Below the pieces are notes generated by a model. That model was not told the DNA's origin. It worked only from the letters and a program-made list of their open reading frames with translations, and did not search any database. Made by a program: the position numbers and the translations under genes. 64,000 bases of DNA from Ficedula albicollis (Eukaryota > Chordata > Aves > Passeriformes > Muscicapidae), in NCBI RefSeq assembly GCF_000247815.1, contig NC_021673.1:105973174-106037173 (forward strand). Direction: 5' to 3'. This document shows, one piece after another, positions 47,156 to 58,853 of this stretch. Every line of letters starts with the position of its first letter. The stretch's first letter is position 1.

Positions 47156-50100
47156 GGGATGCCAGTGAGCTGCTTGGAGAGCTGTGGTTTCAAGCTGTGT
47201 TTTTATAGGAGCTGTGCTGCCATAGAAACTGAGAGACTATACGTAAGCTTTGGCTTTCTATGTAAATAGCCATAAGTGCCTTTGGCCTGCCTAAATCTTG
47301 GGAGAGAGAGAGATTTATGGGGCTTAGGAGAGGAGTAGTTCCCTCCCCCATGACCCTATTTCCCAAAAATACCATATGTCAGCAGGATTCTTTTAAGGGA
47401 GCTGTTAAGAATATTAATGAAACAGAGCATCCTGTGGTTTCTGTGGGATAACCTGTGTCAGTTGATTTGGAGAAAAGCTTTCACCAGTATAGTTTTCAGC
47501 CTGTTAGAATGGAGTGAAGAAATTTTACATGGAAGTATAATTCTGAGTATTGCTTTATAGGTCTTAAATTTCATGTTATAGCAGTTGTTTAGCCCCCTGT
47601 ACTTCTACTTTAGCACAATTCTATTGAGAGTAGAGTCATTAATACCATAAAGATCTCTGCATGACATGATAAATCAGTGTGTTATGGGCCAGAAGGCATG
47701 CTCAATAACCTGAGGCAAAATTAATGTAAGGTAATAAACTCAAGAAGATGGTATGTATCAACTGAAATACTTTCAAGCTAGTAGGGAAACTCTTTAACTC
47801 AGTAGTAGTTTGGCTTTTGTTTCATTTACTACACTTACACTGTAGCTATGCAAGAAGTGCACAGTCTTTTCTTGGATAACTGACTAGTTTAGAGTGCTGA
47901 AAGAGCCTAGGTATCTTAATGGATACACAGGAGGAATAAAACCCAGGCTAACAACTTCAGATTTCTTTGGAAATGAAGCTTTACCCAAGGGTCGATAAAA
48001 TAATTTCACTGTTTTGACTATCCATCAACTCTCCTGAAAGACCATCTGCACTTCTGTCAAGCATGAGGTGGCTGTCAATGCAGGTAAGTGCAGGATGGCA
48101 TTGATCTAGTGAGTGATGTGACAGCTTTGAACATCATGAGTTTCAGTGCAGGCTGGAGACCCCAGGTAAATACTCAGAAGAGTGACTGGTCTTGAAAAGC
48201 CTGTGGCAGAGCATGTTTGGCTATGAGTGGGTGCAGTGCTCTTAATAATTGCAAGCAAGATTAGTTCCCCCACTTGATTTGGACATTTGAAGCTGTCTGA
48301 AAACTCTGCATCTAGGCTGAGCTGTGTCTGGGTGCCTTTTCCGGCCAATGCAAAAGTGATGACACATCTTGTCTTAATGTGGCTAGATGAAATTACATGT
48401 GTTGGATATCCCACTTACATTGCTACTGAACTGAGTATGACTTTATGTACTTCAGGCCATCATCACAGGTCCCACCACAAGTGGAATGCACCTTCATGTA
48501 TTGCCCTCTTGCTTCAATGGAGATGATAAAAAGATCAATTTTTTAAAAGAAAATAGTATACTTGGATTGCAATTCTGCATTCAGGACAGACCACAAATTG
48601 GAATTTTATACCCAAATCCATCAGTCATTTATGTAACAGGCAGTCTAAATTATGCTTGTGACACTGGCAGTCTACTTGTAGAGCCATAAATTATTGATCT
48701 GCTTCCTGCAGATAGTTTGCCCTTTCTGACTTAGACTAAAATTATTTACTGCCTTGGTTTCTCACAAATGCTTGTGTCACATAGGCTTTGTTAAAAATAA
48801 TACAGGCAAAGACTTCTTAAAGAGGTTTGAAAGATAGAAACTCTGCAAGAGAGTTCTGTCTCCTACCTGATACTGAGTTGATCAGTTTATGCTGACCACT
48901 TTTTCATGGAAGTCTTAATTTCTGCTTCTCTATGGAAACAGAACAAAATAACTTGTACAGAAATCTGAAGGTTTTTGGATCCTTTTCACTGATTCTTCCT
49001 AGAAATCCAGTTAAGAAATGGTCAAGAGGCTGTTCTAAAATCTTATCCCTGGAAAGGGTTCTTTGTTTTGCAGCAGTGGGTTTAATGACAAAGGTGCTTC
49101 ACATTGGACGTGTTTTAATAAAACACAGTAACCCCTGTGAACTTCAAGTGTGATTTAAATTGCTGCACTATTTTTTTAATTTACTTTTTATCTGGCAGAA
49201 ACTGATGGTTTGATTTTCAATTTTAAAAAGCTGTTCATTTTATGAGATGTGTAATGAGTTACAAATGTAAATTTGATCTAGGAAAAGTACGAGAATTTTC
49301 TACTGCAATTGGTCCCCTGGCATTGTGCCCCAGAATGGAGATAAACAAGCACATATAGGCTAAAGGAAAAATGTACCTTTGATATCTAAAGTGGTTTGGT
49401 TTTAATGTCATGATTATTGCAGGCTCTTGAAAGGACAGTCTCGTTAGACACATTGGGCCACTGTGAGAAGGGAGTGTGAGAGGGACTGGAACATCAGTAG
49501 GAATCAGTAATTTCTCTTACAGTTGTTCCCAGCTCTTCCCTGAGGGTAGCAGAAACAAGAATATCCCCATAATCCTTGGCTATGGGAAAAGCACCTTTTT
49601 TCTGAAACCCACATTTACAGACATCACTGGAACATACCATTGTGCTACACACTTCAGCTGGGTTCCTATTCCCATAATTTGTACTAACAAGAAAACCAGT
49701 CTCTTCTCAGAATTGCGTTTAATACACCATTTCTATTTTTCACATTCAGCCCACATGGTTCTATGCCTGAATACAAGCAGATTGGCTTCCTTCTTTATTC
49801 AGACACTCTGGCTAACCCTCATATACATAAAAGAACTGCATCAAAGTTGCCACCCACTGAACATACACATTTTTTTACCATGAATTGGGTCCAATCTCTT
49901 TTTGAAGGAGCTGTTAAAGGGATTGGGTAGCTTCTTTGCATGTTACGCAGATTCTTCCCACTTCACAGATTCAGCAACAGCTATTGTTGAAAGCTAAAGA
50001 AGCCATTTTCCTATCAATTCAAGTGAAATATTAGTCCTGCTCCATAATAAGCTTAGTGAGTATTTACTGGATACTGAGGTAGTAAAGAACCACTAGAGAT

Positions 50101-52237
50101 CTTGAGTGGAATATAAATAGATTACCTTTTACAGGGTCTCAATGAGAGGAAGCTGAGAAATATGTCAGCTGTTTAATTATTAACATTCAGTATAAATCAA
50201 TAGCAAAATAGGCTTTGATGGTGATCTTCAAAAGGGTTTTAATCATTACTTCCCTCACACAGAAAGTAAGTATGAGCACTGGGGGTTTAGCCTGTGTTTC
50301 TCTTAACTGTACTAGAAGGCTACCACTGTGGTGTTGCACTGACTTTAATAGCAATAATTAAGATAACACCAGTTTTTTTAACATATTGGCATTTGGGACT
50401 ATTGCTACCACATGGCATACCTGGGTAGTTCCTGAAGCACAGAGGGCAGACTAATGAACAAAATTCACTTAAATCCCATTGAAATTAATTAAGTTGTGTG
50501 ATAAGACTGTAGATTTTGGGCCCATGTGATGCACGTGCATGGCATAGAATGAAGTCTCAAGGTTTATGATTTTCCTTTAGTGTGGTGCTTTCCTGCCACA
50601 TGCCAGGATAGTGATGAGCACAAAGACAACTGTAGAGCCCAATTTCTTCACCAGCCCACTTTCACAGTTTGAATTTGTGCACTTCATTTTGCATTTTATT
50701 TGAGAGTACAGAAAGATATCATATGTAAGCCCCTGGGGAGTGTGTTCCCTAGTTTGTATAGAAAAGTTACTCTAAGTGAGGCTGGGAGGAGGTGTGGGAT
50801 GCAAAGCAGGGTGGGGCAGGGGGAGAACAGTTTAATGCAGGTGCAAGTGACATTGAGAGAAAATAATAATTTTATAGTAGGAAGTACAGAGCTGCTAAAC
50901 TTTCTGGGTGTTGAGTTTTGCTGCAAAGTGTTTGAGAGCCATAGCTTCCTGATAGATTCCCTGTAGCTATCCAAAATAGGATCTTCCGCTATTCCTGCAT
51001 TAAGTCCCCACTCCCTCATTCCATATTTCTGCTTCTTCAACTGAATTCATGTCCTCCCACCTTCCGGCTGCTCTGACTCTGTGTTGCTTGCCCTGCTTCT
51101 CATCCCTAATGTACAAACTGTACTCATACCAGGTTGCAAATGCTCCAGAACTGCCTCCGCCTCTAAGCACTTCTCTTACAACCTGTACATGTCCTTGCGC
51201 ACTCCTTCACCTCAGCATCCCTTATCTGCAAGATCCTGGAAGCTTGGAAGATGAACCTAGGGCTGCAGCTGCAGTTATGCTTCTGATATATTTAGCTTCT
51301 CAGCAGTCATAGCTAGTCTCTGTCTCTGATCTCTTGTGTGCTGGCCAAGGTGCTCGGACTGGGTCTGTGCTCAGCCATGCAGGCTCCCAGGATGGAGGGA
51401 AGCTGTGCTGTTTGTGCTGTGAGCTGGCTGCCGGCAGAGCGGTGGTAGAAAGGCACTCTGTGCAGGCTGAGCTCCTGCACTGCGCTCCTCCCTCCCTCGT
51501 GTCACCCGACATGAGTGCACCTACAGTCAGGTGGGAGTCTGCCACGAGAATTCTGCTTTGTATATGGAAAAGTTTTTTTGTGGAAAAGACGTGAGGCAGA
51601 GAACAGCTGGGGAGAGTAGGAGCTGATGATGTCTGTGAACCGCATTGGCCAGTCCAAATCCAGCTTGTGACTGGATTTCCTTTCAGTGTCACCCAGTGAC
51701 TTGGGGGTGGGCTCACTGCTGAAGCCATTGGGCCATCTGGGTTGTCCCATGGGTCATTTTCTGATAGCTTGGTTGGGATTATTTTTAACTTATAAAACCT
51801 AAACTGAACCAGTTGATTCAGTTTATGTGACTCTGTACAATCAATTACACTACCTTTGCAATTTTGACAGATACAATTTAAGCTACAGCTTATGTTGTTA
51901 TTTTTCAATCCTTCTGTTTCAGAACTTAGATAGAAAATATTTTCATGGGGTGGTTTGAAAATTTGGTCTGCAAAAACCATATCTTTAAGTTTGTGTGCTT
52001 AATTCCACATGTGAAATTTGCTCAGCAAGTGTGCTTTACTTTAGTTATTTTCTGGTATACTGATACTGGTCCTAGGAAACAGGTTTTTCCTTCTTGTAAG
52101 TAAACATCTAACAGCCACACTAAAAATGTCAGGGTACATTATTTTATTCCTTCCTTTACTTCCCTGATCACATCCTTTTCTTGATGCTGCTATTGCAGTG
52201 CCTCCTTCAATTAAATAGATAAGTAGACCTCTTCCAC
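47156..52237. other. Unique non-coding sequence with long incidental frames
   Basis: Mostly ordinary DNA. 49476-49883 holds a 135-codon plus frame without a domain. 51300-51980 holds the longest non-repetitive frame of the window, 226 codons on the minus strand, in a locally GC-richer patch (about 51330-51750) with roughly ten CpGs. Neither shows a recognisable family, and no mobile element is recognised. Confidence 0.45.
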
Positions 52238-52335
52238 TGCTCATGCCAACATGTATTGCTTGGTGTGGGGTTAATAGTTCACACTTTGCTCATGCCGACA
52301 TATATTGCTTGGTGTGGGGTTAATAGTTCACACTT
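52238..52335. repeat. Direct tandem duplication, 2 x 49 bp
   Basis: Copies 52238-52286 and 52287-52335 are head to tail. Each runs TGCTCATGCC, then TATTGCTTGGTGTGGGGTTA, then ATAGTTCACACTT. Two differences are visible (CCAACATG versus CCGACATA). Confidence 0.96.
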
Positions 52336-55300
52336 GCTGCTGCTCTTCTCCTTATTGCCAAGTCAATATGAGCTTGTTCAGACTCTGTTCAATCCCTGTA
52401 GCTTCTGAATTTGAGCTCTATTGCCTGCTTCCAAATGTGCCCCTGCCTCTTGGATGAGCAAAGTACTTCTGCCAGGATGATAAGATTTCATACACTGAGC
52501 CATCCAGATCATCTTACCGTAATCTCACAATAATAAATCTTCAAGAGAAACGTTCTCTTCTAGGAGTCCTGCTAATGTACACTGTGTTCACTAAGGAAAA
52601 TGGTTTAGAGCTGTGAATCATTTCATTAGAATGGTATCATTTTTCCACAAGGGAAATTCAGAGAATTATTGATATGGAATAGCATGAAATGAAATCCAGT
52701 CCCTTTGTTTTTCTTATCATTACCCTAAATTTCAGTGTTCAAAAAGATATTTTTCAGTATTTCTATTCCTAAAGTTATGCTTGAAAGATATTTATCCTTT
52801 CCATTTTGAGCCCTTTGGTTTTTCCTTTCAGGTATTTTTACTACAAATAATGTCATAATTTAGTTCACCTTATTTATAGGTTATTATTATGCTGATAGTT
52901 ACACAGAATTTTTTAAATCCCACAGCAGATCAGTATGATGGCAAAACTCAGTATTAAGTCATCCGGGAAGACGTGTAGCCTTCCAAATTGATTAATTGAA
53001 TCCACTGGTAGATTTGCTTTTGCACTTATTTTCCCTAAACCTGAACTTTGGAGAAAAGTAATGTAGTGACTTGCTACACAGGCAGTTTTTCATTTTGTAC
53101 CATTTGATCAGGCAACTTCATTTTGCTGAAAGGCTTAATAAATACTATCTAGTGCACTAATTAGCTGAATCAGTGAAAGCTGGTAAAGTCCCATCTGCAT
53201 AGGGTTGGCATAACAAATTTATTACCTCAAGTATATCCAAGCAGATCCTGAACTGTGTAATACAAATGACCAAAATCAGTTCATGGAATAGTAAAAGTTG
53301 TTGGTTTTCAATAAATCATTGATAATGGAACAGTAATTTAGAATTTAAGATTATGGTATTTAAATTAACCATCATACTTTATGGAAATGAACCATTTTCA
53401 TGACCTCAAATACTTAACAATCTGTGACTCAGTCAATTGCTATCTGAATCATTTTGCATCCTGGTACTGTAAAACTTTAGGAAAACTGTGCCATTTTAGA
53501 AGAAAAATGCAAGAAAAAAATATTTAAGGAAGTGCTTCTCTGGGGAACATACACTTTGTGCCCTGTTACATAAACTTTTTCTTTAAGGAAGGAAAGTTTT
53601 TGCTTTTTTTTTTCAGCAGATCTGTAAAATTACTTTCGTGAGTTACATCTTCAGAGGTGTTTGCTGGTATTCAGGGTACCTTATTGTTTAGTGAACATGT
53701 TTTTATTCTGCACAAATTACTAATTATTTGCCAGATTTTTTTGTTCCTCTCTTTGTCTATTCCAACTCTTTTTTCAGAGTCTGTAGGAGTATGAAAAAGG
53801 TGTCCTTTTCCTTGGAAATCACCGGCATTGCACTGGCTTTATTAAATTTCTGACAGTTTTTGTAACTGGAGTTATGGCATGCTGCTATGGCTGTTAAAAT
53901 AAGTTTGACTAATATACTTTGCATTTTCACATACTTGTGAACAGACTTACCTCCTAGCATGGACTTTCATTTGTCCTTTTTATAGCTGATGCTAAACTAG
54001 TTATATCTTCATTAATCCAGTAGTTGTATCTAAATCCAAAAAATGAAAATAAAATTGGGTAAAATTTTATTTTACTTGAGCTAAGAATTTAGTCAAAGCT
54101 AGTTGCTTAGGGTGTCTTTATAGGCATTGGTGAGAAAAGGACAATCACAAAGCATGGTATGTTTCTTCCCAGTTAAGATCTTTTCACAGTTTAGAGGATA
54201 CAGAAATTGCTGTTTCTCTTGATTCTAAAATGGAGCTTAGTCTGAATGCCAGCCTCCAAGGTTTCTGATACCAATACGAGCTGTATTTCCACATTTCTTT
54301 CAAGTATGCAAGACTGAATTGTAGAATATGTACATGGGCTTCACTGTCTGACAAGACTTGCATATGTTGCTGCTGCTGGAGAGGAAGTAACCCAGATACA
54401 TTTAAAACAATTGATTTACAGATGCAGTTTCAAAAGCAGCTTCATAAAGATATTGCCCCATAAGTCTACTCTTGTATATTGTATCCACCTGCAGCCTTTT
54501 CCCCAGTCTTTTATTAAATGCCATTCTCTGTAGTAGGAGTTGTAACACTGGCTGCAGTTTTTACAGTTTTCTCTGAAATGCCTAGTACATTTTTTTAGTA
54601 CTGCAAACTATTAATAGCAGGTGTTGGAGGTAGGAGAGTAGGGCTATCAGCACTGGCAGGTGGCCAAAGATGCTCTTTCATTCCTTGCTGTGGAAACAAG
54701 TGATTTCTGTCCCCTTGGTTGTAACAAGGTTGTCTCTCTCTGCTACCAAGTGAAATGTTCATCGCCCCACTCGCTCATGGTTGGCACATTTGCTTTGGGC
54801 AGGTGCTTTGACCTGTTGAAATTGTTAGATCTTGGGATGCTTAAAACATTGCCTGTAGAACACATTTGACCTACTGGCACCTAAATTTAAGCTTCCCAGT
54901 TGTGAATATGCAAGGCTGAATGTTTAGGAAACATATACCACTTGCCTGTCCAAAAGATCTGCACGAAAGCATGTCTAGATTAATGAGCAAGGTACTGATA
55001 TTTGCTATGCTGCAAGGAAGCTTTTGTCTTGTTGTTGCTGGCCAGGTGCACAGGAGGCTAAGCAGTCTGAGAATGTTAGTTGTCTTTTACCATAGCTGGA
55101 AGTGTAACAAAAATTATCACTTCTTACATGTTTTCTTCAGTAATTTAATTTTCTATGGACTTGAATGACTTAGTTTCATTTGCTATTATCAAAATATTTT
55201 GAAATCTTTCTCTAGCTTTCTCATGCATGTGGAAATTTGTATCTTTTTGCCCAGTAGTTAAACTTTTTTTTTTTTTCCAAAGTACGTTCTAAACATTTCA

Positions 55301-56280
55301 GTTTTTCTTCTTTACTTGTGTTTGTTGTAAGAATCATATTCTAATAATTTGCATCAGCACATTGCTGTGTGCCCTCAATATCGCACATATGTGAACGATG
55401 AACAGCAGCTCTGTAAATAAACATTTTTATAGTATTCCCACTTAAAAGCAAAGTTAAATGTTGATTTTATTATTTTCTCTAAGATGCAGTAGATAGTGAC
55501 ACATTTCTTAAAATTCTTGACCGAAATATTTAAACCTCTTTTTCTTTTAATGCTTTGTGTACATATCTGTTTTAATCCTTAGGAATGGAGGCATGATATG
55601 TTTTTCTGTAACCTGAATACATGGACTTCTTTTACATAATTGATAATACACAAATACCAATTGACTTTCTGAATAAATGGGTCTTGGAAATGCTTTATCA
55701 ACTTAATCCACTAAGGAGATACGTACATAAATATATATATACACAACCACAAAAATTAGATACATTCATAGAGACATAATCCTCTATATCTACATATTTA
55801 CATATATACGTAAATACAGAACTTTCAAAAATTGTTTGACAATAGAAGAAAAAATCAGTTCAAAATCAGGAGAAAACACATTTAAGGTGACATTAGGAAC
55901 AGAGAGAGATCTTAAGTGCTAGGGATATATATGTCATAATCTTTTGCTAACTTAAAAAAAATGGGAACAAACACCACTAATTTCATGGTGTCAGAATGTA
56001 TTGATAACCAGATGTGCATTAAATATCTTTCACTCCTGAAGTACCTGCTACTAGTTTACAAAGTAGTTTTTGCAGTGGCTGGTCCTATGTGTACTAACCA
56101 CTAGAGGGGGGATGAGACACATCTTTTGTCATGAACCTTTGCAGATAGTTGGTGGAAGGAGTCTTGAGATTCTGCAAAATCTTCTTCATTTTTATCCTCT
56201 GTAGAGTATGGTCTTATGACTAGCCAGTCATCTGAAATCTTCTCATTTTGTGTCCTCAGGGTGTAATCCTCATTTCAGTT
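52336..56280. other. Unique AT-rich non-coding sequence
   Basis: No repeat family, RNA gene or supported frame (longest about 82 codons). A low-complexity AT stretch with TATATATA and ACATATATAC runs around 55725-55815. Confidence 0.55.
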
Positions 56281-56855
56281 TCACAGAATCACAGAACAAG
56301 TTAGGTAAGAAAGGACCTTTGGTCATTTATGAAGATAGAGGCAATTTCCAATCTTAAGTATGTAGATCAGACCTTTATACAGGCAGGTTTTAAGGGTCTC
56401 CAAAAACAGAGATTCTACAGCCTTTCTAGGCAAACCTGATCCAGGATTGGGCCACTAATGTCCATGGTTTGTGGTTTTTTAATTGGAACATCCTTTGTCA
56501 CAGCTTATCTCTAACTGTTGCCTTGCAACCTTAAATTCATCACCACTAAGGAGACTCTGTGGACCTTTCCTCTGATTAGTTAAATACTCTTGTAATATCT
56601 GTCCACCCACAGCCTTCTCTTCCTGATGCTAAGGAAATCAGTTCTTTCAGAGTCTGCTGGTACATCATCTACTCCAGACCTCTAGTCATTGTGGTAGCTC
56701 TCTGCTGGACTTGACCTGGTATATTAATGCCTTTCTGGGAAGCCCAGAGGCACACTCAGTTCTCACAGAGTGGTTTTACAAGTGCCAAACAGAAAGGAAG
56801 AACCATTTTCCAGAACCTGCAGGCTACGCTTGTTCCTGTAGCCCAGTCAGCAGAT
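56281..56855 (-). mobile_element. CR1 LINE fragment, reverse orientation
   Basis: The plus strand begins with the reverse-complemented CR1 terminus, TCACAGAATCACAGAAC. It continues through reverse-strand CR1 landmarks: AGATTCTACAGCCTTTCTAG, AGGAGACTCTGTGGACCTTT, GTAGCTCTCTGCTGGACTTG, and GAGTGGTTTTACAAGTGCC near the end. About 575 bp of 3' UTR and terminal ORF2 region are present, diverged and frameless. The short plus-strand frames starting at 56711 and 56727 are antisense artefacts. Confidence 0.85.
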
Positions 56856-57958
56856 TTTCATATCTCTCTCCAATTCAGTATCTCTATTACTTGCTTCTGC
56901 TTTCTATTTGATCCTTATTCTTCTCAAACCTTTGAGCTCACTCTAGCTTCCACTCCTGGCTTTTTTCATGTTTCTGTTCTCCATCTTGCCTCCTCTCTGT
57001 CTGTGTCCATATTCCCCTCCCCACTATCTTCCTGCACTCTTTTCCATATCAAGTGAAGAACATTCATCATTGTATGTAAATGTTTCACATATATTGGTGT
57101 AAGAGACAAGGAGTAAGAGACATTTCAAACATATGAAAAAGAAAGTCTTTCAAAATTCTTGCATCCTACCACATTTTTCTTTAAAATAAAAGCTTCCATT
57201 GACTGCCTTTGGTGGTAGTTACAAGCACACTGCTATGTGAAATGGAGATTGAGTACAACTGCAGAAATTGGATTTTACCATATTTTGTATGAAATTGCTT
57301 GCCAGTTCTCCAGCTCTCGATTCTTTGTTCTCAATGTGATGCACAGAGCAATGGGATTTATTCTTTCAAGTCATACATAGAATAGATTTATATGGATTTA
57401 TAGTAGATTTAGGTGCGGTTTATATGGAGTAGAGCAAAAGGATTGCTGAAATGAATGAAATGTTTTGAAGGCACTGAGATGCCCTATAGTGTTATCACAG
57501 TATTTATTTTCATTTTTTTCCTCTACAGAACTCCACCCATTTTCATGGCCACAGGTGAAGTGGCATTTTCCCTACTTTCCACACTGTGTAAGCAAGCAGC
57601 AAATGTATTCCCAGGAAAAATGAGATCTGCTTAGGGCATAGCTTTAAGCTAAGGGAAGACTTCTCTGAAGTCTTAAAGGCATGTGAAAATGCTCTTATTT
57701 GAACATAATCACTAAATATGCTTGCAAAAATTGGTAACACTATGAATTACCATTGTCACATTCCATTAGAGGATTTCAGTATTTCTGCCACAGTTTTAAG
57801 TATCTCAGTGAATTTTTCAATGTACCTCTCACCTGACAGACTGCAGCATTGAGTCCTGAGCTAGGCTCTTTCAGTAGAAACATTAGGTAAATTTAGCCCT
57901 ATAGTCTCAAGAAGAGAGAAGGCGAGGAGCACAGGCAACTGAAATTACCTAAGTTATA
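56856..57958. other. Unique non-coding sequence
   Basis: Pyrimidine-rich from 56900 to 57050, otherwise AT-rich. Nothing recognised. Confidence 0.55.
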
Positions 57959-58562
57959 TAAAAATCCTTTCTAAAAGTTCAAATAAAATTTGTGATTGCA
58001 GTGATGCAACACAAAAGTAAATTGTATCAAATAGCACCTAGTCACTGTAATGAGAAGGAGTCTAAGGGAACTGTGTGAACCTGTGATATGACCAGTGTGG
58101 AAGTTCATGAGTTTGTGGAAGTTTACTCTGGATGTTAATATGGGAGAGAAATGAGGAAAACAATACTGAATTTTAAAAACAAACACAAAAAAAACCCCAA
58201 AAAAACAAAAACCAAAACAAAACAAAAAAAAAATAAAAATCCTTTCTAAAAGTTCAAATAAAATTTGTGATTGCAGTGATGCAACACTTAAAAATCCTTT
58301 CTAAAAGTGAAAATAAAATTTGTGATTGCAGTGATGCAACACAAAAGTAAATTGTATCAAATAGCACCTAGTCACTGTAATGAGAAGGAGTCTAAGGGAA
58401 CTGTGTGAACCTGTGATATGACCAGTGTGGAAGTTCATGAGTTTGTGGAAGTTTACTCTGGATGTTAATATGGGAGAGAAATGAGGAAAACAATACTGAA
58501 TTTTAAAAACAAACACAAAAAAAACCCCAAAAAAACAAAAACCAAAACAAAACAAAAAAAAA
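57959..58562. repeat. Complex tandem duplication: full copy, short head copy, full copy
   Basis: Copy A is 57959-58233 (275 bp). A partial head copy is 58234-58288 (55 bp). Copy B is 58289-58562 (about 275 bp). All start TAAAAATCCTTTCTAAAAGT. A and the head copy share AAAGTTCAAAT, while copy B has AAAGTGAAAAT. The remaining roughly 240 bp of A and B look identical, including the A-rich end (AAAACCCCAAAAAAACAAAA), which would normally mutate fast. The near-identical minus-strand frames at 57971-58225 and 58301-58759 are copies of each other and not genes. Confidence 0.96.
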
Positions 58563-58587
58563 GAAAACACAAAACAAAACAAAAAAA
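58563..58587. repeat. A-rich low-complexity tract
   Basis: Extension of the A-rich end of copy B (GAAAACACAAAACAAAAC), which runs directly into the 5' edge of a CR1 fragment. Confidence 0.7.
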
Positions 58588-58853
58588 TGGTTACAAGGGA
58601 TAACAATTTAAACCTAGAAGAGAGTAGATGTAGACTAAATATCAGGAAGCAGATTTTTACAGTGACAGTGGTGAAACACTGGAAGAAGTTGCCCACAGAA
58701 GGGATAAATGTTCCATCCCTGGAAATATTCAAGGTCAAGATGGGTGGGATTCTGGGCAATCTGATCTAGCTCATGTCACTGCTCACTGCAGGGGAGTTGG
58801 ACTAGGTCACCTTAAGAGAACCCTTTCAACTCAAGCTATTCTATCATTCTATG
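58588..58853 (+). mobile_element. CR1 LINE 3' UTR fragment
   Basis: Sense-orientation CR1 tail with GTGACAGTGGTGAAACACTG, GAAGAAGTTGCCCACAGAAG, CCATCCCTGGAAATATTCAA, GGGGAGTTGGACTAGGTCAC and the terminal CTATTCTATCATTCTATG. It is 5'-truncated at the border of the A-rich tract. The 60-codon frame at 58587-58769 is part of the element. Confidence 0.92.

Noticed and set aside
46768..47269. Overlapping frames of 91-157 codons on both strands
   Set aside because: They coincide with the GC-rich, stop-poor CpG segment and its 54-bp duplication; no domain, and frames on opposite strands cannot all be real.
57971..58759. 84- and 152-codon minus frames with hydrophobic, F-rich sequence
   Set aside because: They arise from A-rich DNA read in reverse and are duplicated only because the underlying DNA is duplicated; the second also crosses a CR1.
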